A stretch of DNA of 64,000 nt from the NCBI RefSeq assembly GCF_003711805.1, contig NZ_QXCP01000008.1, positions 47,311 through 111,310 of the forward strand, given 5' to 3'. The translations under genes and the position numbers were made by a program. This document shows, one piece after another, positions 43,338-50,927 of this stretch. The first letter of the stretch is position 1; every line of letters begins with the position of its first letter. The notes under the pieces were generated by a model. The model made no database searches, was not told the origin of the DNA, and was given only the letters and a program-made list of their open reading frames with translations. Source of the DNA: Brachybacterium sp. EE-P12 (GTDB lineage Bacteria; Actinomycetota; Actinomycetes; Actinomycetales; Dermabacteraceae).

Positions 43338-44048
43338 TCAGTCGTCCTCGGCGTCCTGCGCCGCGTCCAGCAGCGGCAGGTCCTCCGCGGTCACGAGCCG
43401 GGAGAACACCGCATGCTCGACCAGTCGGGCACGACGGTTGCTCGCGAGCTTGCCGGGGCCGCCGCGCAGCCCCCGCACCCCCAGCCGGTCGAGCTTGTCG
43501 CACACGTTGTCCAGCTTGCGGTTGAACTTGGTCAGCTGCCAGCCCAGACGCTCCGCGGCCTGCCCCGAGGTGGGGACGGCGCTCATGCCGGAGCCCTCCC
43601 GGCTGAGCATCGGCTCGGCGAGCGCGAGGATCAGCAGCTTCTGGCTCGGGGTCAGCTGCACGGAGCCGACGGTCGTCTCCCCGGCGGGGTCGTCCGGACC
43701 GGCGATCCGGGCGAACTCCGGGGACTCCGCGTGCACGGCCAGGTCGTAGGTCGTGGGCCCGGCGGTGAACACCACCTTGGTCACGTCGAACACGAGCGGG
43801 ATCCGGGCGCCGGGCGCGAGCCAGGCCTGCATGGACCCGCTGCCGTCGGTGAGCGTGGCCGAGAGCCGCGCCCCGATGTTCACGAGCCACCACATCGACT
43901 CGACCTGCACGATCGTCAGGAACCGTCGGTGGAGGAAGGGGTTGTCCTCGTCGATCGTGAGGTCCGCCTCGCGACCGATCGTGAGCTCTTGCCCGTCCTC
44001 GACGCGGTACCACTCCCCGCAGAACTCGACCGAGATCGTCGACGCCAT
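43338..44048 (-). CDS. FHA-like domain protein with C-terminal winged-helix-like domain
   Basis: 236-residue protein. The N-terminal 100 residues resemble an FHA domain (YRVEDGQELTIGREADLTID), but the phosphothreonine-contact SxxH is NPFLHRRFL and the later N-G is missing, so pThr binding is doubtful. Residues about 130-200 (LTPSQKLLILALAEPML then AERLGWQLTKFNRKLDNV) look like a winged helix-turn-helix of the type that orders promoter-binding regulators. It lies between the kinase and the EccC-like gene and may be a phospho-responsive regulator of this locus; I could not name the family exactly. No membrane segment. The start is ATG 44048. Confidence 0.7.
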   Translation of the reverse strand: MASTISVEFCGEWYRVEDGQELTIGREADLTIDEDNPFLHRRFLTIVQVESMWWLVNIGARLSATLTDGSGSMQAWLAPGARIPLVFDVTKVVFTAGPTTYDLAVHAESPEFARIAGPDDPAGETTVGSVQLTPSQKLLILALAEPMLSREGSGMSAVPTSGQAAERLGWQLTKFNRKLDNVCDKLDRLGVRGLRGGPGKLASNRRARLVEHAVFSRLVTAEDLPLLDAAQDAEDD

Positions 44049-44126
44049 CGTCACTGTGCTCCTTGTTCGTCCAGGTGGGACCCCGCCCACGCGGCACCCT
44101 GCTGTCGGGCTGCTCGCCCCCTGTCG

Positions 44127-45785
44127 TCACTGCGCATCGAGGCACACCTCCTCCGGCTCGCTGGCCTGCCCGTTGGGGTTGACGGTGCGCACGCTCACGC
44201 AGCGGTCCTCCAGCTGGGGCGGGATCTCGACGACCACCGAGTTGCGGCCGTGGACCTCCCGCGGCTGGGCGTACTGCTCGTAGTTCGGGGGCATGTCGTC
44301 CCACTGCACGATGAAGTGGTCCTCCTGCGTGAAGTTCTCCGGCAGCTCCCACGTCACCTGCACCCGTCCGGTCGATTCGGTGCCCTCCTCGGGCGCGAGG
44401 ACGTGCAGCTCGAGGCTGCGCGGCGCGCCCGGCGGGTCCTCCTGGGCGACCGGCGCGTTCACCTCGCTGGCCGCGATCTCCTCGGGCTCCTCCACGAAGA
44501 AGTGACGCACGGCCAGGGTCGCTCCCACACCGAGCACGATCACGAGCACCGCGGCGAGGGTCACGAACGGCCAGGCGGGGGTGCGGGGCGTCGCCGGCTC
44601 CGCCTCCGGCGCGGCCGACGGGGAGGGCTCCTGCCCGGTCGTGCGTGACGCGGTCCCGGCGGGACGCAGCATCGTCGACTCCGGGGAGTCCGCCGCCGAC
44701 GGGGCCGACGGGGCCGAGGCACCGGACCAGCCCGGCGCGGCGGGGCTCGGGTCGGCCTCGAGCGCGGGTGCGACCCCCGCATAGGGGTCCGGGCGTCGTC
44801 CGCCCGGTGCGGTGCCCGTCTCGGGATCGACGGTGGCGACCTTCCGGATCCGGGTGTGCTCGACGAGCTCGTCGTCCTCCTCGCCGTATGCGTGGCCGGC
44901 GGCGCCCCACTCGTCGAGCACGTCCATCTGGGTGACCGGCAGGGAGAGGGACAGCTCCACCTGCTGCAGCGCCCGGCCGAAGGCGAGCGCGGTGTCGTAC
45001 CGGCCGGCGGGGTCCTTCGCCATCGCGATCGACAGCGCCCGGTTCAGCTCCGGCGGGATGTCGGGACGGTCCAGGGGCGGCAGCGGCTCGCCGACGATGC
45101 GCTGGATCAGGTCCGTGGCGGTGTTGCGCTGGCCGCGCCGCTCGAAGGGCGTCCGGCCCGCGAGCAGCGAGTAGACGGACGCGGCGAGGGAGAAGACGTC
45201 GCTGCGCACGTCCGCGCGGGGCGGGTCGGAGAAGAACTCGGGCGGGGACCACGGGATCGACATCCCCTGCGAGTCCTCGACGTCCCTTCCCTGCCCGGCC
45301 GCGATCGAGATGCCGAAGTCGGTCAGCGCCGGCCGGTTGTAGTCGGTGACCAGGATGTTCGCGGGCTTGATGTCGCGGTGGAGGATCCCGGCGCGGTGCG
45401 CGGTCTCCACGGCCCCGGCGATCTGCACGCCCACGCGCAGCGCCTCTGCGACGGTGATCCGCTCCTTGCGGAAGCGCACGCCGTAGTTCGGGCGCGAGCA
45501 GTACTCCATCACGATGTACGGGCGGTGGTCCCCGGAGACCTCGGCCTGGTGGATCGTGACGATCGAGGGATGGGTCGACATCTGGGCCATGACGTTGGCC
45601 TCGGAGTCGAACTGGTGGCGCACGGACTCGTCGAGCACCGTCGAGAGCAGCACCTTGATCGCGACCCGGCGCTGCGGGCGGGCCTGGCGGTACAGGAACA
45701 CGTCGGCGAAGCCGCCGGAGCCGAGCAGCTTCTCGTACTCGTAGCCGACCAGGCGCGGGGGTGCCGAGGGCGGTCTGGAGCTCAT
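44127..45785 (-). CDS. Membrane Ser/Thr protein kinase with extracellular Fn3-like domain
   Basis: 552-residue PknB-type kinase. The catalytic domain (about 14-270) has GSGGFADVF, VAIKVL (Lys), HRDIKPANIL, DFGIS and SPPEFF; all catalytic residues are present. A 130-residue Pro/Ala/Glu-rich juxtamembrane linker leads to one membrane helix at about 404-428 (WPFVTLAAVLVIVLGVGATL). The outside part (430-552) resembles a fibronectin III fold (VQVTWELPENF, DRCVSVRTVNPNGQASEPE) with two Cys. There are no PASTA repeats, so ligands other than peptidoglycan are likely. ATG 45785 overlaps the upstream FHA gene stop (ATGA). Expected partners: the PP2C phosphatase and the FHA proteins of the locus. Confidence 0.92.
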   Translation of the reverse strand: MSSRPPSAPPRLVGYEYEKLLGSGGFADVFLYRQARPQRRVAIKVLLSTVLDESVRHQFDSEANVMAQMSTHPSIVTIHQAEVSGDHRPYIVMEYCSRPNYGVRFRKERITVAEALRVGVQIAGAVETAHRAGILHRDIKPANILVTDYNRPALTDFGISIAAGQGRDVEDSQGMSIPWSPPEFFSDPPRADVRSDVFSLAASVYSLLAGRTPFERRGQRNTATDLIQRIVGEPLPPLDRPDIPPELNRALSIAMAKDPAGRYDTALAFGRALQQVELSLSLPVTQMDVLDEWGAAGHAYGEEDDELVEHTRIRKVATVDPETGTAPGGRRPDPYAGVAPALEADPSPAAPGWSGASAPSAPSAADSPESTMLRPAGTASRTTGQEPSPSAAPEAEPATPRTPAWPFVTLAAVLVIVLGVGATLAVRHFFVEEPEEIAASEVNAPVAQEDPPGAPRSLELHVLAPEEGTESTGRVQVTWELPENFTQEDHFIVQWDDMPPNYEQYAQPREVHGRNSVVVEIPPQLEDRCVSVRTVNPNGQASEPEEVCLDAQ

Positions 45786-48181
45786 GACCTCTCCCGATAT
45801 GTCAGGTGCACGCCGTCGCCCAGGTCGAGCAGGTCCCCGTCGTGCAGGAGCGTCCCCTCGCGGGGCCGCAGACGCAGCGGCTCGTGCCCCGTGCGGTGCA
45901 GTGTGGTGCCGTTGGTGGTGCCGAGGTCCAGGGCGACCACGTGCCATCCCTCGAGCCGCAGCTCGAGGTGCGAGCGGGAGATGTCCTGCTGCGGGCTGGG
46001 GACGGTGATCAGCTGCGGGACGTCGGCGCCGCTGACGCGGGAGGCCCGGGGGCGACGGCCGACGATGGTGCCGCGGTCGAGCACGAAGCCTTCCCCCGTG
46101 CTGAGCGCGATCACGCCGAGCGAGGGCCGGGCGACGGTGCGGGTCGGCCCGCCGAGGGGCGCTGCGCAGAGCCGGCAGACAGGGCGGTCGGGCGGGTTCG
46201 CGTGACCGTTCGCGCATACGAGTCCGGGCAGTGCGACGGCGCCGCCGGTGGGGCGGGCCGCCGGTCGCTTCGGCGCGGCCGGGCCGCCGTGGGGGCTCCG
46301 GGGAGCAGGCGACGGCTGCTGGCGGTATGGGCTCCGCGGCGCGGCATGGCCCGGCTGCGCGGCATGGTGAGGGGGCGCCGCGTGGCTCCGCGGCGCGGCA
46401 TGGCCGGGCGGTGCCGGGCGCGGTCCCGTGGCCGGGGCGGGGGGACGCTCGGCCATGTGCACCTGCGGATAGGCGGGCGGGGCCGGCTGCGGGCGGGCCG
46501 CGCGCCGCGCTGCGGCCTGGGCGATCTCCGGCGCGGTGCGTCCCACGCCGGGCACCCAGTCGATGAAGTCCCCTGCGTCGGTCGTGTGCTCCGCCACGGG
46601 CTCCTCCTCGTCGGCGGAGGAGGCGCTCGGGATCCGTGTCTCGGCGGGGAACCCCGCTCCCTCCGGCGAGGCGTCCTCCGCGCCGGCCTCGCCGCGGGCG
46701 GCGGGCTGAGCGGCGTGCTCCGGATCGTCCTCCTCGCCGGTGCGGCGCACCGCCGCGTCCTCGATGCGGCGGAAGACGGTCTTGCCGAAGAGGTCGTCGT
46801 AGGCGCCGGTGTTCTCGAGGTCGCCCGAAGCAGCGCCGGAGGGGCGGGACGAGGGCTGCGACGGAGAGGGTGCCTGCGGTGCCGGGGTCGGAGCCGCGAG
46901 GGCGCCGTCATCGATCGGGGCGACGAGCGTGGGCGGCGACTGCAGCGCGTCCGCCCCGGCCGCCGCGGGAGCAGGCTCCGTCGCCGGGGCGGCGGCTTCC
47001 GTCGCGGGGGACGGCTCGGGCGGCGGCGCGGCGGCGGCGCGCCGGCGATCGAAGAGGGAGGTGCTGACCAGGCGCCGCTTGGCGGGAGCCGGTCGCGACG
47101 GCTCCGCCTCCTGCCCCGCCTGCCGGGCCGGGGCCGGTACCGCCGGGCTCGTGGCCGGAGCGCGGTCCTGCTCGGAGGCCGGGGGCGGGGCGGCCTCCTG
47201 GGCCTGCTCCGGGCCAGCAGAGGCCGCCGCGGCAGCGGGCGTGACGACTGCTGCCGCGTCGCCGGTCTCCGCAGGCTCGCTCGCGGCGATGCCCGTGGCG
47301 GGAGCCGCCACCGGAGCGGCGGCTTCGGCCGTGCCGGTCGGCTCCGCCGGAGCGGGTGCCTCCACCGGGCCGGGGGTCTGCACCGGAGCGGGCGCGTCCC
47401 CGAACAGCCCGGCGAAGAGGTTCGGTCCGCTCGGCTCCTCGGAGGGCGTCGGGCGCGAGGTGGAGCGCGACCCTCCGCCGGAGAGGGACGGCGGCATCTC
47501 GCCGGGCTTGCGGGTCGCGACCGCGGGCTTCCGTGGCGCCGAGGAGCTCGACGTCGAGGAGGAGCTGGTCGGGGTGCTCGCGGGCTTGCGGGCGGAGCGC
47601 TCCGCGCGGCGCTTCTTCGCCTCCTCGGTCTCGATGGACCGGCCGTCCTTCTCGACCTGCTCGGCGAGCGCCGCGCGCTCGTCCTCCTCCAGCTGCGCGG
47701 GGTCGACGCTCATGCGCACGAAGCCGCGCACGGGGACGATCCCCGAGACGATGCGGGGCGCGCCGATCGGCTCCTCCGGCGGGAGATCTCCGAAGGCCAC
47801 GCGCCGCAGCTGTTCGAAGGAGCGGAGCACGACCGGCTCCTCCTCGGTGCCGACGAGCTGCTGCGACCCCTCGGCGGTGTAGACCGCGAGCGGCGTGCTC
47901 CCCTTCACGCCGAGGGTCGCGCGGTCCCCGTCGTGGATGCCGAACAGCAGGGCGGTGAGCTTGTCGGCGCTGCCGAGCTCGCCGGCCTCGACCAGCTGCT
48001 CGAGGAGCTCCTCGGCGGCGGGGCCGCCGCCCAGCACGTCCCAGGCCGCCTCCGTCACCTGCTTGCGCAGCCCGGGCACGAGCACCATCCAGGCGTTCTC
48101 GCGCACCACGAGGGTCGCGGGTCCCTGCCGGGTCCAGGTCCCGAGCCCCAGCAGCGTGGGCTCGGCCATCTCCTCGCTCAT
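45782..48181 (-). CDS. Zinc-ribbon and FHA domain protein with long Ala/Pro-rich linker
   Basis: 799-residue protein. Residues 1-170 form a compact N-terminal domain of unknown type (starts MSEEMAEPTLLGLGTWTRQG). About 190-640 is low-complexity Ala/Pro/Ser/Glu. A zinc-ribbon CANGHANPPDRPVCRLC is at about 655-672. The C-terminal FHA domain (700-795) is canonical: VGRRP, DISRSHLEL and LGTTNGT, so it should bind phosphothreonine. No membrane segment or signal peptide. It overlaps PP2C upstream and the kinase downstream, both by ATGA, so stoichiometric synthesis with kinase and phosphatase is likely. Probable phospho-dependent scaffold (inference). Confidence 0.85.
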   Translation of the reverse strand: MSEEMAEPTLLGLGTWTRQGPATLVVRENAWMVLVPGLRKQVTEAAWDVLGGGPAAEELLEQLVEAGELGSADKLTALLFGIHDGDRATLGVKGSTPLAVYTAEGSQQLVGTEEEPVVLRSFEQLRRVAFGDLPPEEPIGAPRIVSGIVPVRGFVRMSVDPAQLEEDERAALAEQVEKDGRSIETEEAKKRRAERSARKPASTPTSSSSTSSSSAPRKPAVATRKPGEMPPSLSGGGSRSTSRPTPSEEPSGPNLFAGLFGDAPAPVQTPGPVEAPAPAEPTGTAEAAAPVAAPATGIAASEPAETGDAAAVVTPAAAAASAGPEQAQEAAPPPASEQDRAPATSPAVPAPARQAGQEAEPSRPAPAKRRLVSTSLFDRRRAAAAPPPEPSPATEAAAPATEPAPAAAGADALQSPPTLVAPIDDGALAAPTPAPQAPSPSQPSSRPSGAASGDLENTGAYDDLFGKTVFRRIEDAAVRRTGEEDDPEHAAQPAARGEAGAEDASPEGAGFPAETRIPSASSADEEEPVAEHTTDAGDFIDWVPGVGRTAPEIAQAAARRAARPQPAPPAYPQVHMAERPPAPATGPRPAPPGHAAPRSHAAPPHHAAQPGHAAPRSPYRQQPSPAPRSPHGGPAAPKRPAARPTGGAVALPGLVCANGHANPPDRPVCRLCAAPLGGPTRTVARPSLGVIALSTGEGFVLDRGTIVGRRPRASRVSGADVPQLITVPSPQQDISRSHLELRLEGWHVVALDLGTTNGTTLHRTGHEPLRLRPREGTLLHDGDLLDLGDGVHLTYRERS

Positions 48182-49056
48182 CGGTCCTGTCCCTCCCCGC
48201 CCGGGAGATGGCGCGGCAGGGTGTCCTCGTCGACCTCGGTCTGCTCCTCGTCGGGGGTGGACGTGCCGGCGGTGGCCTCGGTCGCGAGGGACTGCCCCAC
48301 CACCTCGACGGCCTCGACGATGACGACGCTGACGTTGTCGTGGCCGCCGGCGTCCAGGGCCAGCCCCACGAGGTCCTCCGCGATCGTGCGCACGTCCAGG
48401 GGACGGCGCAGCATCGCCTCGATCGCCTCGTCGTCCACCTCGCCGGTCAGCCCGTCGGAGCAGATCAGCATCCGGTCCCCGGTCTCCGCGGGGATCAGCC
48501 AGTAGTCCGGATCGGATTCCGGCCCGGCGCCGAGCGCGCGGGTGACCATGTGGCGGTAAGGGTGGATCCGCGCCTGCTCCGCAGAGATGTCCCCGCGGTC
48601 CATCAGCTCCTGGACCACCGAATGGTCCACGCTGACCTGCTCGAAGACCTCGCCCGAGAGACGGTAGACGCGCGAGTCCCCGAGGTTCATCACCACCCAG
48701 TAGCCGACCCCGTCCAGCACCATCGTCGCCACCAGCGCGACCGTGGTGCCCGCGCCGAGCGTCGACTCGCCGCCGAGCTCGGCGATGCGCACCGCGGCCG
48801 AGTGCAGCGCGTCGCCGAGCTGCTCGACGGTCACGTTCTGCTGCAGGGTCAGCTTCTCGAACTCCTCGACCGCGATCGCACTGGCGACCTCCCCCGCGTT
48901 GTGCCCGCCCATCCCGTCGGCGACCAGATGGATCGGGATCGCGCTGAGGAGGCTGTCCTCGTTCGTGGCGCGCACGTGGCCGACGTGGGTGGCGGAGGCG
49001 GAGACGACGCGGACGGTGCCCTCGAGGTCCGGGTCGGAGAGGGAGCGGTCGATCAC
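48178..49056 (-). CDS. PP2C family Ser/Thr protein phosphatase
   Basis: 292-residue PPM-type phosphatase, cytosolic (no membrane segment). Metal-site motifs are complete: RATNEDS (about residue 31), VADGMGGHNAGE (about 45), LGDSRVYRL, CSDGLTGEVDD and GGHDNVSVVIVEA. It has a short acidic tail. It should reverse phosphorylation by the kinase encoded two genes downstream, as in PknB/PstP pairs. ATGA overlaps join it to the RDD-FHA gene before and the zinc-ribbon FHA gene after. Confidence 0.95.
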   Translation of the reverse strand: MIDRSLSDPDLEGTVRVVSASATHVGHVRATNEDSLLSAIPIHLVADGMGGHNAGEVASAIAVEEFEKLTLQQNVTVEQLGDALHSAAVRIAELGGESTLGAGTTVALVATMVLDGVGYWVVMNLGDSRVYRLSGEVFEQVSVDHSVVQELMDRGDISAEQARIHPYRHMVTRALGAGPESDPDYWLIPAETGDRMLICSDGLTGEVDDEAIEAMLRRPLDVRTIAEDLVGLALDAGGHDNVSVVIVEAVEVVGQSLATEATAGTSTPDEEQTEVDEDTLPRHLPGGEGQDR

Positions 49057-50927
49057 TGCACCCTCTCCACGGACAGGGTCCGGTCCCCGAGATTGACCCG
49101 CGCCCCGGCGGGGAGGACCGTCGGGGTCTGGGGCACGAGGTTCTCGCGGGAGCCGTCCTCGCGCAGGATCGTGGAGCCGTTGGTGGATCCGAGGTCGGTG
49201 ACGACCAGCTCCTCCCCCGTGCCGTCCACGCGCAGGTGCGTCTTGGAGACGGAACGGGACTCGTCCCGCATCACGAAGACCAGCTCGTCGCCGGGCGCGG
49301 CAGGGTTGCGGCCGACGACGACGGCCTTGTCCACGATGCGCTCGGCACCGTCGTCGGTGGTCAGCCGCACCTTCTTCAGGGGAGGCAGGTGCGCGGGCGA
49401 GATCCGGGTGGCCTCGAGGTCGCCGAGGTCCTCGGCGACGGACATGCGGGTGGCCTCGTCCACGGAGTCGTCGACCTCGCCCCAGGCGTCACCGGTCACT
49501 TCGCTCGGTCCGCCGTGCTGGTCATCGGCCGTGCCGTCCGGGGCGGGCGCGACGGGAGGAGCCGGCGGCGGCCCCCAGCCCGACTGCTCGGGAGCCGGCT
49601 GCCCTCCCCACGTCGGGGTCGGCTCCTGCGGCGCCTCCGGCGGGGGCCCCCAGGTCGGTGCGGACTCCTGCGCCGCGGGCTCCTCCCACGTCGGGGCCTG
49701 AGGCTGCGCCGCGGGCGGGCCCCACGAGGCCTCGGGCGCCTGCTGCTCAGGACGGCCCCACGGGTCCTGCGCGGGGGCCTGGTCCCGGAGGGGCTGCGCG
49801 GGGGCGGCCGGCTCGTCCCACGGGCTCGGCGGCGACGGGATCGGCTCCACGGGCGGCGGGGCCCAGCCGCCGTCGGCCCCCTGCGGCGGCGCGCCCTGCT
49901 GCGGGGCTCCCTGCGGCGACGGTCCTCCGTCGACAGGCTGCGCGGAGCCCGCGCCCTGGTCGCGCCAGGCGGCGCCGGGCTCGGCCAGGAGGTTCTCATG
50001 GGCGGCGACGGCGACGGAGGGCGCGCCGAGGTAGTGCTGGGCACCCGCACGCTCGAAGTCGTCGGGCCGCGGCTTCAGCGGATCGCGCCCCTCCTTGACG
50101 TCCACGACCACCGAGTCGACGGCCCGGTCGTGGAAGCCGCGCAGCTGCTTGCGCGGGTCGAGGAAGATCGACAGCGCCATGATCAGCGGGATCAGCCCGT
50201 ACAGGGCCCAGCGCCCCAGCGAGCGCAGGAAGCCGAGCGGCCCGCCCTGGCTGGTGCGGGTCACGCGCAGGCCGAGGATCAGCTTGCCGAGCGTGAAGCC
50301 CTTGGCGCCCATCAGCCAGATCATCACCAGGTGGTAGGCCAGCGGGAGCGCGACCCCGACGCCGATGAGGATCTGGGGCAGCAGGCCGGGGTCCTCGGAG
50401 AGGAGGAGCAGGCCCGCACCCGCCAGGAAGGGCACCGACACGAGCGAGGCGAGCACCGAGTCGATGAGCGCGGCGAGGACGCGCTTCAGCGGCGAGGCCG
50501 TGGCGCAGCCGTCCAGCGGCGGATCGAGCGGCGCCGCGGTGGCGGGGTCCGCCGGGCCGGGCTCGGGCGCACGCGCCGGCGATCCCGGTGCGCCGGGCGC
50601 GCCGACGGGCGGGCCGGGCTGATTCATCGGTGGCTGCGTGACCATCACCCGATCGTACTGTTCCTCCCCCCGCAGCGCGGTCGCGCCGGGACGGGCGGGC
50701 CGCAGGGAGTCGGCGGTGATCAGCTCGATCCCCTCCTCCTCGGCGGTGCCTGCAGGGGCGGCCGCCTCCCGGGACCGCTGGCGCGGCGGCGGCGACCAGG
50801 CGCCGGGGGCGTCGGTGGCCCGCCGCCCGTACGGGGAGGGCTGGTAGCGGGCGCCGCACTCGCCGCAGATCGCGGCGCCCTCGGACAGCAGCGTCCCGCA
50901 GGTGCTGCAGTATCTGGTCCCGGTCAT
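49053..50927 (-). CDS. RDD membrane protein with zinc ribbon and C-terminal FHA domain
   Basis: 624-residue protein. An N-terminal zinc ribbon YCSTCGTLLSEGAAICGECG lies at residues 6-25. An RDD domain with about four membrane segments spans 135-280 (KRVLAALIDSVLASL, VMIWLMGAKGFTLGKLILGL, GFHDRAVDSVVV). A Pro/Gln-rich linker covers 300-490. The FHA domain (about 520-620) is canonical: VVVGRNP, SVSKTHLRV, LGSTNGST. It is probably a membrane platform that recruits phosphorylated partners to the secretion apparatus (inference). The start ATG overlaps the transglutaminase-like gene stop; the long open frame upstream is a shadow. Confidence 0.88.
   Translation of the reverse strand: MTGTRYCSTCGTLLSEGAAICGECGARYQPSPYGRRATDAPGAWSPPPRQRSREAAAPAGTAEEEGIELITADSLRPARPGATALRGEEQYDRVMVTQPPMNQPGPPVGAPGAPGSPARAPEPGPADPATAAPLDPPLDGCATASPLKRVLAALIDSVLASLVSVPFLAGAGLLLLSEDPGLLPQILIGVGVALPLAYHLVMIWLMGAKGFTLGKLILGLRVTRTSQGGPLGFLRSLGRWALYGLIPLIMALSIFLDPRKQLRGFHDRAVDSVVVDVKEGRDPLKPRPDDFERAGAQHYLGAPSVAVAAHENLLAEPGAAWRDQGAGSAQPVDGGPSPQGAPQQGAPPQGADGGWAPPPVEPIPSPPSPWDEPAAPAQPLRDQAPAQDPWGRPEQQAPEASWGPPAAQPQAPTWEEPAAQESAPTWGPPPEAPQEPTPTWGGQPAPEQSGWGPPPAPPVAPAPDGTADDQHGGPSEVTGDAWGEVDDSVDEATRMSVAEDLGDLEATRISPAHLPPLKKVRLTTDDGAERIVDKAVVVGRNPAAPGDELVFVMRDESRSVSKTHLRVDGTGEELVVTDLGSTNGSTILREDGSRENLVPQTPTVLPAGARVNLGDRTLSVERVQ

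Noticed and set aside
38857..43749. A 1630-codon plus-strand open frame opposite the EccC-like gene
   Set aside because: Antisense shadow: the minus strand carries FHA and three ATPase domains, and the plus frame is low-complexity without motifs.
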